64,000 nt of DNA from Microvirgula aerodenitrificans DSM 15089. Its GTDB lineage: Bacteria; Pseudomonadota; Gammaproteobacteria; Burkholderiales; Aquaspirillaceae. The position numbers were made by a program, and so were the translations under genes. Positions 1 through 7,389 of this stretch are shown here, in pieces (positions within the stretch are counted from its first letter, which is position 1; each line of letters begins with the position of its first letter). The stretch is taken from the NCBI RefSeq assembly GCF_000620105.1, contig NZ_JHVK01000013.1, forward strand, positions 52,683 to 116,682, read 5' to 3'. The notes beneath the pieces are model-generated. The model did not search any database. It was given only the letters and a program-made list of their open reading frames with translations, and was not told where the DNA came from.

Positions 1-626
1 AGCATCGTCAGGGCGCAGTCGAACAGCGCCAGATCGATCCGCTCGCCGTGGCCGCTCTTTTCCCGCCCGTACAGCGCGGCGGTAATGGCACTGACCGCGT
101 ACATGCCGGTAAACAGGTCGGTCACCGCCACCCCGACCTTGTGCGGCTCGCCGTCGGCAGGGCCGGTGATGCTCATCAGCCCCGACATGCCCTGAACGAT
201 GTAGTCATAACCGGCATGCTGTGCATACGGCCCGGTCTGGCCGAAGCCGGTAATCGAGCAGTAGATCAGTCGCGGGTTCACCGTCTTCAGACTGTCGTAG
301 TCGAGGCCGTACTTGCGCAGCCCGCCGACCTTGTAGTTTTCCAGCAGCACATCGGCTTCGGCCGCCAGACGCGCCACCAGCTCGCGGCCTTCCGGCCGGC
401 TGATGTCGACCGTGACCGAGCGCTTGCCGCGATTGGCGGCCAGGAAATAGGCCGCCGTGCCGTCGTCGAGGTTGGGAGGGCCCCAGTGGCGGGTATCGTC
501 CCCGCTGCCGGGACGTTCGATCTTGACCACATCGGCGCCGAGATCAGCCAGCGTCTGGCTGGCCCAGGGGCCGGCCAGCACGCGGGACAGATCGAGCACC
601 CTGATGCCGGAAAGCGGACCGGACAT
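1..626 (-). CDS. CaiB/BaiF family III CoA-transferase, partial (probable glutarate CoA-transferase)
   Basis: Family III CoA-transferases move CoA between carboxylic acids. Placed 15 bp downstream of gcdH on the same strand, this one probably activates glutarate to glutaryl-CoA; that substrate is inferred from context. Only about 208 N-terminal residues are present and the gene runs off the left edge. Typical family features are GIRVLDLSRVLAGP at residues 7-20, ADLGADVVKIERPG at 27-40, and Asp170 in VAVTDLFTG, which matches the catalytic aspartate of formyl-CoA transferase. The start ATG at 626-624 has GGAG just upstream. Other CoA acceptors cannot be excluded. Confidence 0.88.
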   Translation of the reverse strand, partial: MSGPLSGIRVLDLSRVLAGPWASQTLADLGADVVKIERPGSGDDTRHWGPPNLDDGTAAYFLAANRGKRSVTVDISRPEGRELVARLAAEADVLLENYKVGGLRKYGLDYDSLKTVNPRLIYCSITGFGQTGPYAQHAGYDYIVQGMSGLMSITGPADGEPHKVGVAVTDLFTGMYAVSAITAALYGREKSGHGERIDLALFDCALTM

Positions 627-641
627 GTGAACTCCTTGCGC

Positions 642-1829
642 TCAGGAAAAGGCCTGGATGCCGGTCTGCGCGCGACCGAGAATCAGCGCGTGCACGTCGT
701 GGGTGCCCTCGTAGGTGTTGACCGCCTCAAGGTTCAGCATGTGACGGATCACGCCGTATTCATCGCTGATGCCGTTGCCGCCATGCATGTCGCGCGCGAC
801 ACGGGCAATGTCCAGCGCCTTGCCGCAGTTGTTGCGCTTGATCAGCGAGATCATTTCCGGCGCGGCGCGGCCTTCGTCCAGCAGCCGGCCGACCCGCAGC
901 GCGGCCTGCAGCCCGAGGCTGATTTCGGTCTGCATATTGGCCAGCTTCAACTGGATCAACTGGTTGGCGGCCAGCGGGCGGCCGAACTGCTTGCGGTCCA
1001 GCGTGTACTGGCGGGCAGCATGCCAGCAGAACTCGGCAGCGCCCATCGCCCCCCAGGCGATGCCGAAGCGGGCCTTGTTCAGGCAGCCGAACGGCCCTTT
1101 CAGGCCCTTGACGTTCGGCAACAGCTGCGCATCCGCCACCTGGACCTCGTCCATGACGATTTCGCCGGTGATCGACGCACGAAGCGAGAACTTGCCTTCG
1201 ATTTTCGGTGCCGACAGCCCCGGCATGCCCTTTTCGAGGATAAAGCCGCGGATCTCGCCGTCGTCGTCCTTGGCCCAGACCACGAACACGTCGGCGATCG
1301 GGCTGTTGGTGATCCACATCTTGCTGCCCGACAGCAGATAGCCGCCGTCGACACGACGGGCACGGGTCTTCATCCCGGCCGGATCGGAGCCGGCGTCCGG
1401 CTCGGTCAGCCCGAAGCAGCCGACCCACTCGCCGCTGGCCAGCTTCGGCAGATAGCGGTCCTTCTGCTCGTCGGAACCGTAGGCCCAGATCGGATGCATG
1501 ACCAGCGAGCTCTGCACGCTCATCGCCGAGCGGTAGCCGGAATCGACCCGTTCGACTTCGCGGGCGATCAGCCCGTAGGCCACGTGCGACAGGCCGGCGC
1601 AGCCGTAGCCGTCGATGGTGCAGCCCAGCAGGCCCAGTTCCCCCATCTCGCTCATGATTTCGCGGTCGAAGCGCTCGTCACGGAAGCCCTGGCGGACACG
1701 CGGCAGCAGCCGTTCCTGGCAGTAGTCGTGCGCGCTGTCGCGCACCATGCGTTCTTCTTCGGTCAGTTCTGCTTCCAGCAGCAGGGCGTCATCCCACTGG
1801 AACGGGGCCCGGTTTTGCGTTGCAGCCAT
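642..1829 (-). CDS. gcdH: glutaryl-CoA dehydrogenase
   Basis: FAD-dependent acyl-CoA dehydrogenase that oxidises and decarboxylates glutaryl-CoA to crotonyl-CoA in lysine/tryptophan/glutarate breakdown. It has 395 residues, the usual length. [14 protein letters not shown] and [19 protein letters not shown] form the FAD/substrate middle domain, and the catalytic base is Glu374 in [17 protein letters not shown] near the C-terminus, the GcdH-type arrangement. It heads an operon with the downstream CoA-transferase and is divergent from an IclR regulator across a 164-bp gap that carries a 15-bp palindrome, so IclR control is likely. Nothing looks truncated. Confidence 0.95.
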   Translation of the reverse strand: MAATQNRAPFQWDDALLLEAELTEEERMVRDSAHDYCQERLLPRVRQGFRDERFDREIMSEMGELGLLGCTIDGYGCAGLSHVAYGLIAREVERVDSGYRSAMSVQSSLVMHPIWAYGSDEQKDRYLPKLASGEWVGCFGLTEPDAGSDPAGMKTRARRVDGGYLLSGSKMWITNSPIADVFVVWAKDDDGEIRGFILEKGMPGLSAPKIEGKFSLRASITGEIVMDEVQVADAQLLPNVKGLKGPFGCLNKARFGIAWGAMGAAEFCWHAARQYTLDRKQFGRPLAANQLIQLKLANMQTEISLGLQAALRVGRLLDEGRAAPEMISLIKRNNCGKALDIARVARDMHGGNGISDEYGVIRHMLNLEAVNTYEGTHDVHALILGRAQTGIQAFS

Positions 1830-1890
1830 GTGATTTACTCCTTTGCAGAGGATTTCGCCTGCCCCGGTGCGGGGCGTCCGACAAATTTAA

Positions 1891-1905
1891 TTCCGCCAGG
1901 CGGAA
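1891..1905. promoter_or_regulatory. 15-bp palindrome, candidate IclR operator between gcdH and iclR-type gene
   Basis: TTCCGCC-A-GGCGGAA is a perfect inverted repeat with 7-bp arms and one central base. It lies between the divergent gcdH and IclR-family genes. A TAATAT hexamer at 1914-1919 could be the -10 box of the regulator promoter, which would place the palindrome over its -35 region. IclR proteins bind short palindromes of this kind in shared divergent promoters. The assignment is inferred. Confidence 0.5.
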
Positions 1906-1993
1906 CTTTGTTCTAATATGTGGAATCAAGATACCCTCGGCACCGGTGACTGTCAAAGCCCTTGCCCCGTCTTTCCCCCTTTTTTTGCCGACC

Positions 1994-2758
1994 ATGACCG
2001 ATACCGACAAAGACCGACTTTTCGTAACCGCGCTGGCGCGCGGCCTGGACGTGCTGTCCGCCTTCGACGGCACCGCCGCGCGCATGACCAATCTGCAACT
2101 GGCCAGCCGCACCGGTCTGCCGAAATCGACTGTGTCACGGCTGACCTACACCCTGACCCAGCTCGGCTATCTGAATGCGGTCGACAATGGCTATACCCTC
2201 GGTTTCCGCGTGCTGGCGCTGGCCGCCGCACAACTGAACCGCTTCGAGCTGCGCACGCTGGCCGCGCCACTGATGCGCGAGTTCGCCGACCGCCATCAGG
2301 TGTCGTGCAGCCTGGCAACCGATGACGGGGTGGAGATGGTCTATCTGGAATGCACGCGCAGCAGCGCGCGGGTAACGGTGCAGTTGTCGGTTGGTTCGCA
2401 TGTGCCGATGACCCGCACCGCCATCGGCCGCGCCTGGCTGGCGGGGCTGGAGGCGGCCGAACGCGACCGGGTGTTTGCGCGGCTCGGGCAGCACTACGGC
2501 GAGGCATGGCCGGCCGAAGCGGCCCGCATCGAAACCGCCCTGGCCCAGTACCGCCAGCGCGGCTTTACCTCGTCCTATGGCGATTACGACGATGAGGTGG
2601 TGGCGGTCGGAGTGCCGATCGCGCCGATGCTGCAGGGCCAGCCCAAGCTGGCGATCAACGCCAGCAGCCCGGCCTACCAGATCAGCCAGGAACGGATGGA
2701 GCAGGACATCGCCCCGGATCTGGTCGCGCTGGCCGACCGCCTGTCCGGCCGCGCCTGA
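1994..2758 (+). CDS. IclR-family transcriptional regulator
   Basis: The 254-residue protein has an N-terminal winged helix-turn-helix (about residues 8-70, including LASRTGLPKSTVSRLTYTL) and a C-terminal IclR effector domain (about 85-250, with GSHVPMTRTAIGRAWLAG). It is divergent from gcdH and the CoA-transferase and probably controls glutarate catabolism in response to a pathway acid. The frame is open further upstream, but the ATG at 1994 gives the usual short leader before the helix-turn-helix. No clear Shine-Dalgarno precedes it (the upstream bases are pyrimidine-rich), so the start is moderately certain. Confidence 0.88.
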   Translation: MTDTDKDRLFVTALARGLDVLSAFDGTAARMTNLQLASRTGLPKSTVSRLTYTLTQLGYLNAVDNGYTLGFRVLALAAAQLNRFELRTLAAPLMREFADRHQVSCSLATDDGVEMVYLECTRSSARVTVQLSVGSHVPMTRTAIGRAWLAGLEAAERDRVFARLGQHYGEAWPAEAARIETALAQYRQRGFTSSYGDYDDEVVAVGVPIAPMLQGQPKLAINASSPAYQISQERMEQDIAPDLVALADRLSGRA

Positions 2759-2780
2759 TCCGGCACCGAACGACGGACGC

Positions 2781-2801
2781 AAAAAAACCGGGCAAGCCCG
2801 G
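2781..2801 (-). terminator. Rho-independent terminator of alr
   Basis: Reading the minus strand, CCGGGC-TT-GCCCGG is followed by seven T residues. It lies 17 bp past the alr stop codon. Confidence 0.85.
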
Positions 2802-2817
2802 CTTCAGACAAGACTTA

Positions 2818-3900
2818 TTATTCGCCGACCACCACCACCGGCACGCGCGCGGCCAGCGCACACATGAGCTCATAGCCGATCGTGTCGGCGCCGGCGGCCA
2901 CTTCGTCGATCGACAGGCCGTCGCCACCCCACAGCGTGACCTTGCTGCCGACGCCGGCCTGCGGCACCGGATCGAGATCGATGGTCAGCATGTCCATCGA
3001 CACCCGGCCGACCAGCCGGGTACGGACGCCGTCGACCACGCACGGCGTGCCGGCACGGGCGATGCGCGGGTAGCCGTCGGCATAGCCGCAGGCGACAACA
3101 CCTATGCGCATCGGCTGCGACGCGGTAAAGCGTGCACCATAGCCAACCCGGTCGCCCGGCTGCAGTTCCTGCACGCCGATGATTTCCGCTTCCAGCTTCA
3201 TGGTCGGCGCCAGGCCGAGCTGTTCGGCCGACTGGTCGGCAAACGGGCTCGCGCCGTACAGCATGATGCCCGGGCGCACATACTCGCGCCGCGCCACGTC
3301 GTAGCGCAGTGTCGCGGCCGAGTTGGCCACGCAGCACGGCAGATCCAGTCTGGCATTGACGGCGTCGAAGCGCAGCAACTGCGGTTCGATGCCTTCGTCG
3401 TCATCGGCGGTGGCGAAGTGGGTCATCAGCCCGCGCACCCTGACCTGCGGCAGTTGTCGCAGCCGGGCCAGCACGTCGGCGGCCTGCTCCGGCCGGAAGC
3501 CGAGCCGGTTCATGCCGGTGTTGATCTTGATGAACACGTCCAGCGGCCGGCCACCGGCCGGCAGCGCGCGCAGCCAGTCGAGCTGGAAGGCGGAATGCAC
3601 CGGCACCCACAGCCCGTTCGCCACGGCGACGTCGACTTCCTCTCGGTCGAAGCAGCCTTCCAGCAGCAGGATCGGCTGGGTGATGCCGGCCTCGCGCATT
3701 GCCAGCGCGTTCTCGATATTGATCAGCCCGTAGCCGTCGGCCACCGGCGCGAGCGCCTGCGCGACACGCAAGTAGCCGTGTCCGTAGGCATCAGCCTTGA
3801 TGACGGCGAAGGCAAAACTGTTGGGGGCCAGACGTTTGGCAAGCAGGTAATTCTGACGGATGGCGGCGAGATCTATCGTCGCTTGAATCGGACGGGTCAT
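2818..3900 (-). CDS. alr: alanine racemase
   Basis: PLP enzyme that interconverts L- and D-alanine for peptidoglycan synthesis, 360 residues. The PLP lysine lies near the N-terminus in FAVIKADAYGHGYLRVA (about residues 32-48). The second catalytic residue, a tyrosine, is in GDRVGYGARF, and RVSMDMLTIDL is also typical. The start MTRPIQATIDL at 3900 is preferred over an in-frame ATG at 4014, because the extra 38 residues match nothing and overlap the promoter region of the divergent DedA gene. It ends in its own terminator. Whether it is the anabolic (alr) or catabolic (dadX) type cannot be told; no dadA is adjacent. Confidence 0.93.
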   Translation of the reverse strand: MTRPIQATIDLAAIRQNYLLAKRLAPNSFAFAVIKADAYGHGYLRVAQALAPVADGYGLINIENALAMREAGITQPILLLEGCFDREEVDVAVANGLWVPVHSAFQLDWLRALPAGGRPLDVFIKINTGMNRLGFRPEQAADVLARLRQLPQVRVRGLMTHFATADDDEGIEPQLLRFDAVNARLDLPCCVANSAATLRYDVARREYVRPGIMLYGASPFADQSAEQLGLAPTMKLEAEIIGVQELQPGDRVGYGARFTASQPMRIGVVACGYADGYPRIARAGTPCVVDGVRTRLVGRVSMDMLTIDLDPVPQAGVGSKVTLWGGDGLSIDEVAAGADTIGYELMCALAARVPVVVVGE

Positions 3901-4016
3901 GATGTAGGGCAAATCTCGATAAGCAGGGGGCAACACGCGGTGTGATAGTATCAACCATCTCCGCTGGAGCGGTGCTTTTTTAAACAAAACGTTTAATATT
4001 TCAACCAACGCCAAGC

Positions 4017-4631
4017 ATGGACATACTGCAAACGCTGATCGACTTTTTTACCGGGTACGGCTATGCAGCCGTGTTCCTGGTGCTGCTGGCGTGCGGTTTT
4101 GGCGTACCGATTCCCGAGGACGTCACGCTGGTTGCCGGCGGCATCATCTCCGGCCTCGGTTACACCAACGAACACACGATGTTCCTGGTCGGCATGGCCG
4201 GCGTACTGGCGGGCGACTCGACCATGTTCATGATCGGTCGCCTGTACGGTCCGCGCGTGCGCCGTTTCAAGTTCGTCCGTCGCATCCTCACACCACAACG
4301 GTTCAGGATGGTACAGCAGAAATTTGCCCGTTACGGCAACTGGGTGCTGTTCGTCGCCCGTTTCCTGCCCGGCCTGCGCACCCCGATTTTCCTGACTGCC
4401 GGCATGTCGCGGCGCATCCCGTTCTGGCGCTTCCTGCTGCTTGACGGCCTTGCCGCGCTGATCAGCGTGCCGATCTGGGTCTACCTCGGCCACTTCGGCG
4501 CCAACAACCGTGAATGGCTGATGCAGATGGTGTCGCGCGGCCAGCACGGCCTGTATGCGCTGATGGCGGTCATTGCGGTGGCGCTGTTCGCCGTCTGGTG
4601 GCGCAAGCGCAAACGCAAGGCCGACTGCTGA
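4017..4631 (+). CDS. DedA-family inner membrane protein
   Basis: 204-residue polytopic membrane protein. It has the DedA signatures [16 protein letters not shown] (about residues 27-42) and [19 protein letters not shown] (about 118-136), with hydrophobic segments at both ends and a very basic tail ([10 protein letters not shown]). DedA proteins are linked to lipid (undecaprenyl phosphate or phosphatidylethanolamine) flipping, proton-motive-force homeostasis and resistance to cationic peptides. The precise substrate here is unknown. The gene is divergent from alr with a 116-bp shared upstream region. Confidence 0.9.
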   Translation: MDILQTLIDFFTGYGYAAVFLVLLACGFGVPIPEDVTLVAGGIISGLGYTNEHTMFLVGMAGVLAGDSTMFMIGRLYGPRVRRFKFVRRILTPQRFRMVQQKFARYGNWVLFVARFLPGLRTPIFLTAGMSRRIPFWRFLLLDGLAALISVPIWVYLGHFGANNREWLMQMVSRGQHGLYALMAVIAVALFAVWWRKRKRKADC

Positions 4632-4658
4632 CGCGCAAGCGGTACGCCCCGCCGGGGG

Positions 4659-4667
4659 TGTTACAAT
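4659..4667 (+). promoter_or_regulatory. extended -10 promoter element of ychF
   Basis: TG-T-TACAAT at 4659-4667 is a good extended -10 box 85 bp upstream of the ychF ATG. No convincing -35 hexamer is visible, which is common for extended -10 promoters. Confidence 0.5.
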
Positions 4668-4752
4668 CGCGCCTTTGTCGAACTCCGGCCGGCAAGCCGA
4701 TGCGCCCGTGCGCGTCGCCCGCTTGCCCGCCCCTCGTGACGAAGGACACACC

Positions 4753-5844
4753 ATGAGCCTCAAATGCGGCATTGTCGGCCTGCCCAACGTCGGCAAGTCC
4801 ACGCTGTTCAACGCGCTGACCAAGGCCGGCATCGAAGCGGCGAACTACCCGTTCTGCACCATCGAACCGAACGTCGGCATCGTCGAAGTGCCCGATCCGC
4901 GCCTCGACGAACTGTCGAAGATCGTCAAGCCGCAGCGGGTTCAGCCGGCCATCGTCGAATTCGTCGACATCGCCGGTCTGGTGGCCGGCGCCAGCAAGGG
5001 TGAAGGCCTCGGCAACCAGTTCCTGGCCAACATCCGCGAGACCGATGCCATCGTCAACGTGGTGCGCTGCTTCGACGACGACAATATCGTCCACGTCGCC
5101 GGCAAGATCGACCCGATCTCCGACATTGAAACCATCGGCACCGAACTGGCGCTGGCCGACCTGTCGACGGTCGAAAAGGCCATCACCCGTGACGGCAAGA
5201 AGGCCAAGAGCGGCGACAAGGACGCGATCCGCCTGATCGCCGTGCTGGAAAAGGTCCGCGCCCATCTCGACGCCGGCCTGCCGGCCCGCAGCCTCGGCCT
5301 GGACCCGGAAGACGTCGAACTGGTCCGCCCGTTCTGCCTGCTGACCATCAAGCCGGCAATGTACGTCGCCAACGTGGCCGAAGACGGCTTCGAGAACAAC
5401 GACTACCTCGACCGCCTGAAGGCCTTTGCCAGCAAGGAAGGCGCACCGGTCGTGGCGGTCTGTGCCTCGATCGAATCGGAAATCGCCGACCTCGACGATG
5501 CCGACAAGCAGGAATTCCTCGACAGCCTCGGCCTGGCCGAACCGGGCCTGAACCGGCTGATCCGCGCCGGCTACCAGTTGCTCGGCCTGCAGACCTATTT
5601 CACCGCCGGGGTGAAGGAAGTCCGCGCCTGGACCATCCACGTCGGCGACACCGCGCCGCAGGCGGCCGGCGTCATCCACACCGACTTCGAACGCGGCTTC
5701 ATCCGCGCGCAGACCATCTCCTACGCCGACTTCATCGCCTGCGGCGGCGAAGCCAAGGCCAAGGAAGCCGGCAAGATGCGCTCGGAAGGCAAGGAATACG
5801 TGGTGCAGGATGGCGACGTGATGAACTTCCTGTTCAACGTCTGA
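4753..5844 (+). CDS. ychF: redox-regulated ATPase / Obg-like P-loop protein YchF
   Basis: Universally conserved Obg-like P-loop NTPase (Ola1/YchF), 363 residues. It prefers ATP, binds ribosomes and is tied to oxidative-stress responses. G1 is GLPNVGKST at about residues 9-17, the switch region is [20 protein letters not shown], and the C-terminal TGS-like domain ends in [10 protein letters not shown]. The ATG at 4753 begins [16 protein letters not shown], the canonical start. In many bacteria ychF is next to pth; here pth is 30 kb away, so the pair has been split. A strong terminator follows. Confidence 0.96.
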   Translation: MSLKCGIVGLPNVGKSTLFNALTKAGIEAANYPFCTIEPNVGIVEVPDPRLDELSKIVKPQRVQPAIVEFVDIAGLVAGASKGEGLGNQFLANIRETDAIVNVVRCFDDDNIVHVAGKIDPISDIETIGTELALADLSTVEKAITRDGKKAKSGDKDAIRLIAVLEKVRAHLDAGLPARSLGLDPEDVELVRPFCLLTIKPAMYVANVAEDGFENNDYLDRLKAFASKEGAPVVAVCASIESEIADLDDADKQEFLDSLGLAEPGLNRLIRAGYQLLGLQTYFTAGVKEVRAWTIHVGDTAPQAAGVIHTDFERGFIRAQTISYADFIACGGEAKAKEAGKMRSEGKEYVVQDGDVMNFLFNV

Positions 5845-5882
5845 GCCTGAGCATGGACGCCACCGGATGCCGGTGGACGACA

Positions 5883-5917
5883 AAACCCCCGCAATGATTG
5901 AGCTTTGCGGGGGTTTT
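5883..5917. terminator. bidirectional Rho-independent terminator after ychF
   Basis: AAACCCCCGCAA (5883-5894) pairs with TTTGCGGGGGTTT (5904-5916), with T-rich flanks on both strands. It ends ychF and could also act on transcripts from the convergent exporter gene. Confidence 0.9.
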
Positions 5918-6026
5918 TGTTTATTTCTGCCCAGGGCGGTCGTTGAAATCCCGGCGTGAGCCGGGTGTGGGGCCGGAGATGACGCCATGGAGGCCTTCCG
6001 CACCGGAGCGACCCGGGCGGTCCCGG

Positions 6027-7028
6027 TCAGACAGACCAGTCATCCTCGCCGGCCGCGCCATCGCCTCCGGCGGGACCTGCCGCCGGCAATGCCGGCGAAT
6101 GCGCCGACGCGGCGGGGGGCGGCGCAGCGGTGGCCAGCCGCGCGTCCGGTATCGGTCGCAGCACCAGCCACAGGGCGGCGGCAATCATGCCCCCACCCAG
6201 CGCGTGGGCCAGCGTGGCGGCTTCGCCCAGGATCAGCCAGCCCCAGAACACGCCGAACAGCGGGATCAGGAAAGTCACCGTCAGCGCCTTCAGCGGTCCC
6301 ACATCCGCAATCAGTCTGAAGAACAGGATGTAGGCCGCCGACGTGCACAGCAGGCCAAGCGCCAGCATCGACATCCACACCGGGGCCTCCACCTCGCCCC
6401 AGGGAATCGAACGGGTCGAGACATCCAGGACGGCAAACGGCAGCAGCATCAATACTGCGCCGATCTGGCTGCCCAGGGCGACGATCCGGCTGTCGAGGCC
6501 GCCGCGTGCGGTAATCCAGCGCCGGGTCAGAAAACCGGCCAGCCCATAGCAGAACGTCGCCAGCAGACAGGCCGCCACGCCCCACAACACGGCCCCGCTG
6601 ACATCGAGCGGCCCGGTACGGGTCAGGACGGCGACCCCGGCCAGCCCGACCAGTACGCCGGCGGCCCTGGCGCCGGTCATCCGCTCGCCAAAACAGGCCA
6701 TGCCGACCAGCACGCCCATCAACGGGGTCATCGCATTCAGAATGGCGCTGTAGCCGGCTGGCAGCACCCGGGCCGCCAGCGCGTACATCAGGAACGGGAT
6801 GCCGGAGTTGATCACTCCCAGCGCCAGCGCCGCGCCGAGTTTGCCGTGGAACGACAGCCGCACCCGCAGCAGCAGCACCAGTGCGAGCAGGCCGAAAGCG
6901 CCCAGCAGCACGCGGCCGAATGCCGTGGGCACGGCCCCCAGCACCGGGGCCGAAATGCGCATGAACAGAAAGCTGCCGCCCCAGAGTGCGGCAAGCAGGA
7001 ACAGGCGGGCGAGACTGGCGGGATTCAT
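6027..7028 (-). CDS. EamA/DMT-superfamily membrane transporter
   Basis: 333-residue drug/metabolite transporter with about ten hydrophobic segments in two EamA repeats. The first repeat contains LAALWGGSFLFMRI and SAILNAMTPLMGVLVG; the second contains TSAAYILFFRLIADVGPLKALTVTFLIPLFGVFWG (the family repeat, spanning about residues 235-269). Such proteins export amino acids or metabolites, but the substrate cannot be predicted. The start at 7028 (MNPASLARLF) has AAAGG about 12 nt upstream; an in-frame ATG at 7049 would add seven residues. The C-terminus is an unusual Ala/Pro/Gly-rich tail of about 45 residues. Confidence 0.88.
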   Translation of the reverse strand: MNPASLARLFLLAALWGGSFLFMRISAPVLGAVPTAFGRVLLGAFGLLALVLLLRVRLSFHGKLGAALALGVINSGIPFLMYALAARVLPAGYSAILNAMTPLMGVLVGMACFGERMTGARAAGVLVGLAGVAVLTRTGPLDVSGAVLWGVAACLLATFCYGLAGFLTRRWITARGGLDSRIVALGSQIGAVLMLLPFAVLDVSTRSIPWGEVEAPVWMSMLALGLLCTSAAYILFFRLIADVGPLKALTVTFLIPLFGVFWGWLILGEAATLAHALGGGMIAAALWLVLRPIPDARLATAAPPPAASAHSPALPAAGPAGGDGAAGEDDWSV

Positions 7029-7389
7029 GATTGACCGTGACCTTTGCATGCTGCACCGGGGGAACTGCTTCCCGGATTTTCAGGGGGAAAGGCCGATTCT
7101 TCAAACGATTTGTTCTGGCTGGCTATTTAGTCTGGCTAAATCCTGTCAGCCACCGGCGAAGGCTGTTGTATTCAGACCGGATTTGACGATCGCAGCGGGA
7201 AAACGCTAGTTTTACCGGCAGCTCAGTGGGTGATCAGGCATTGCCAACCGATATTTTCATTCCCGCTCATGCTGGAAGAGACCCTGCCTGACGCCCCTTC
7301 GACCCTGCTTTCTTTATCCATTACGTCATTGACAAATCAAAGCCACTAATTATTTCCGCGGTCAAATTTTTATTTAATAGAGATTATAA
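7029..7389. other. 361-bp AT-richer divergent intergenic region
   Basis: No gene is visible. It separates the EamA exporter (minus) from the autotransporter (plus) and is clearly more AT-rich than its surroundings. It holds an inverted repeat ATTTAG-TCTGG-CTAAAT (7125-7141) and a TTGACA hexamer at 7329-7334 followed, 16 bp later, by TATTTC, a weak candidate promoter for the autotransporter. AT-rich upstream regions are common at exported-protein genes. Confidence 0.4.
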
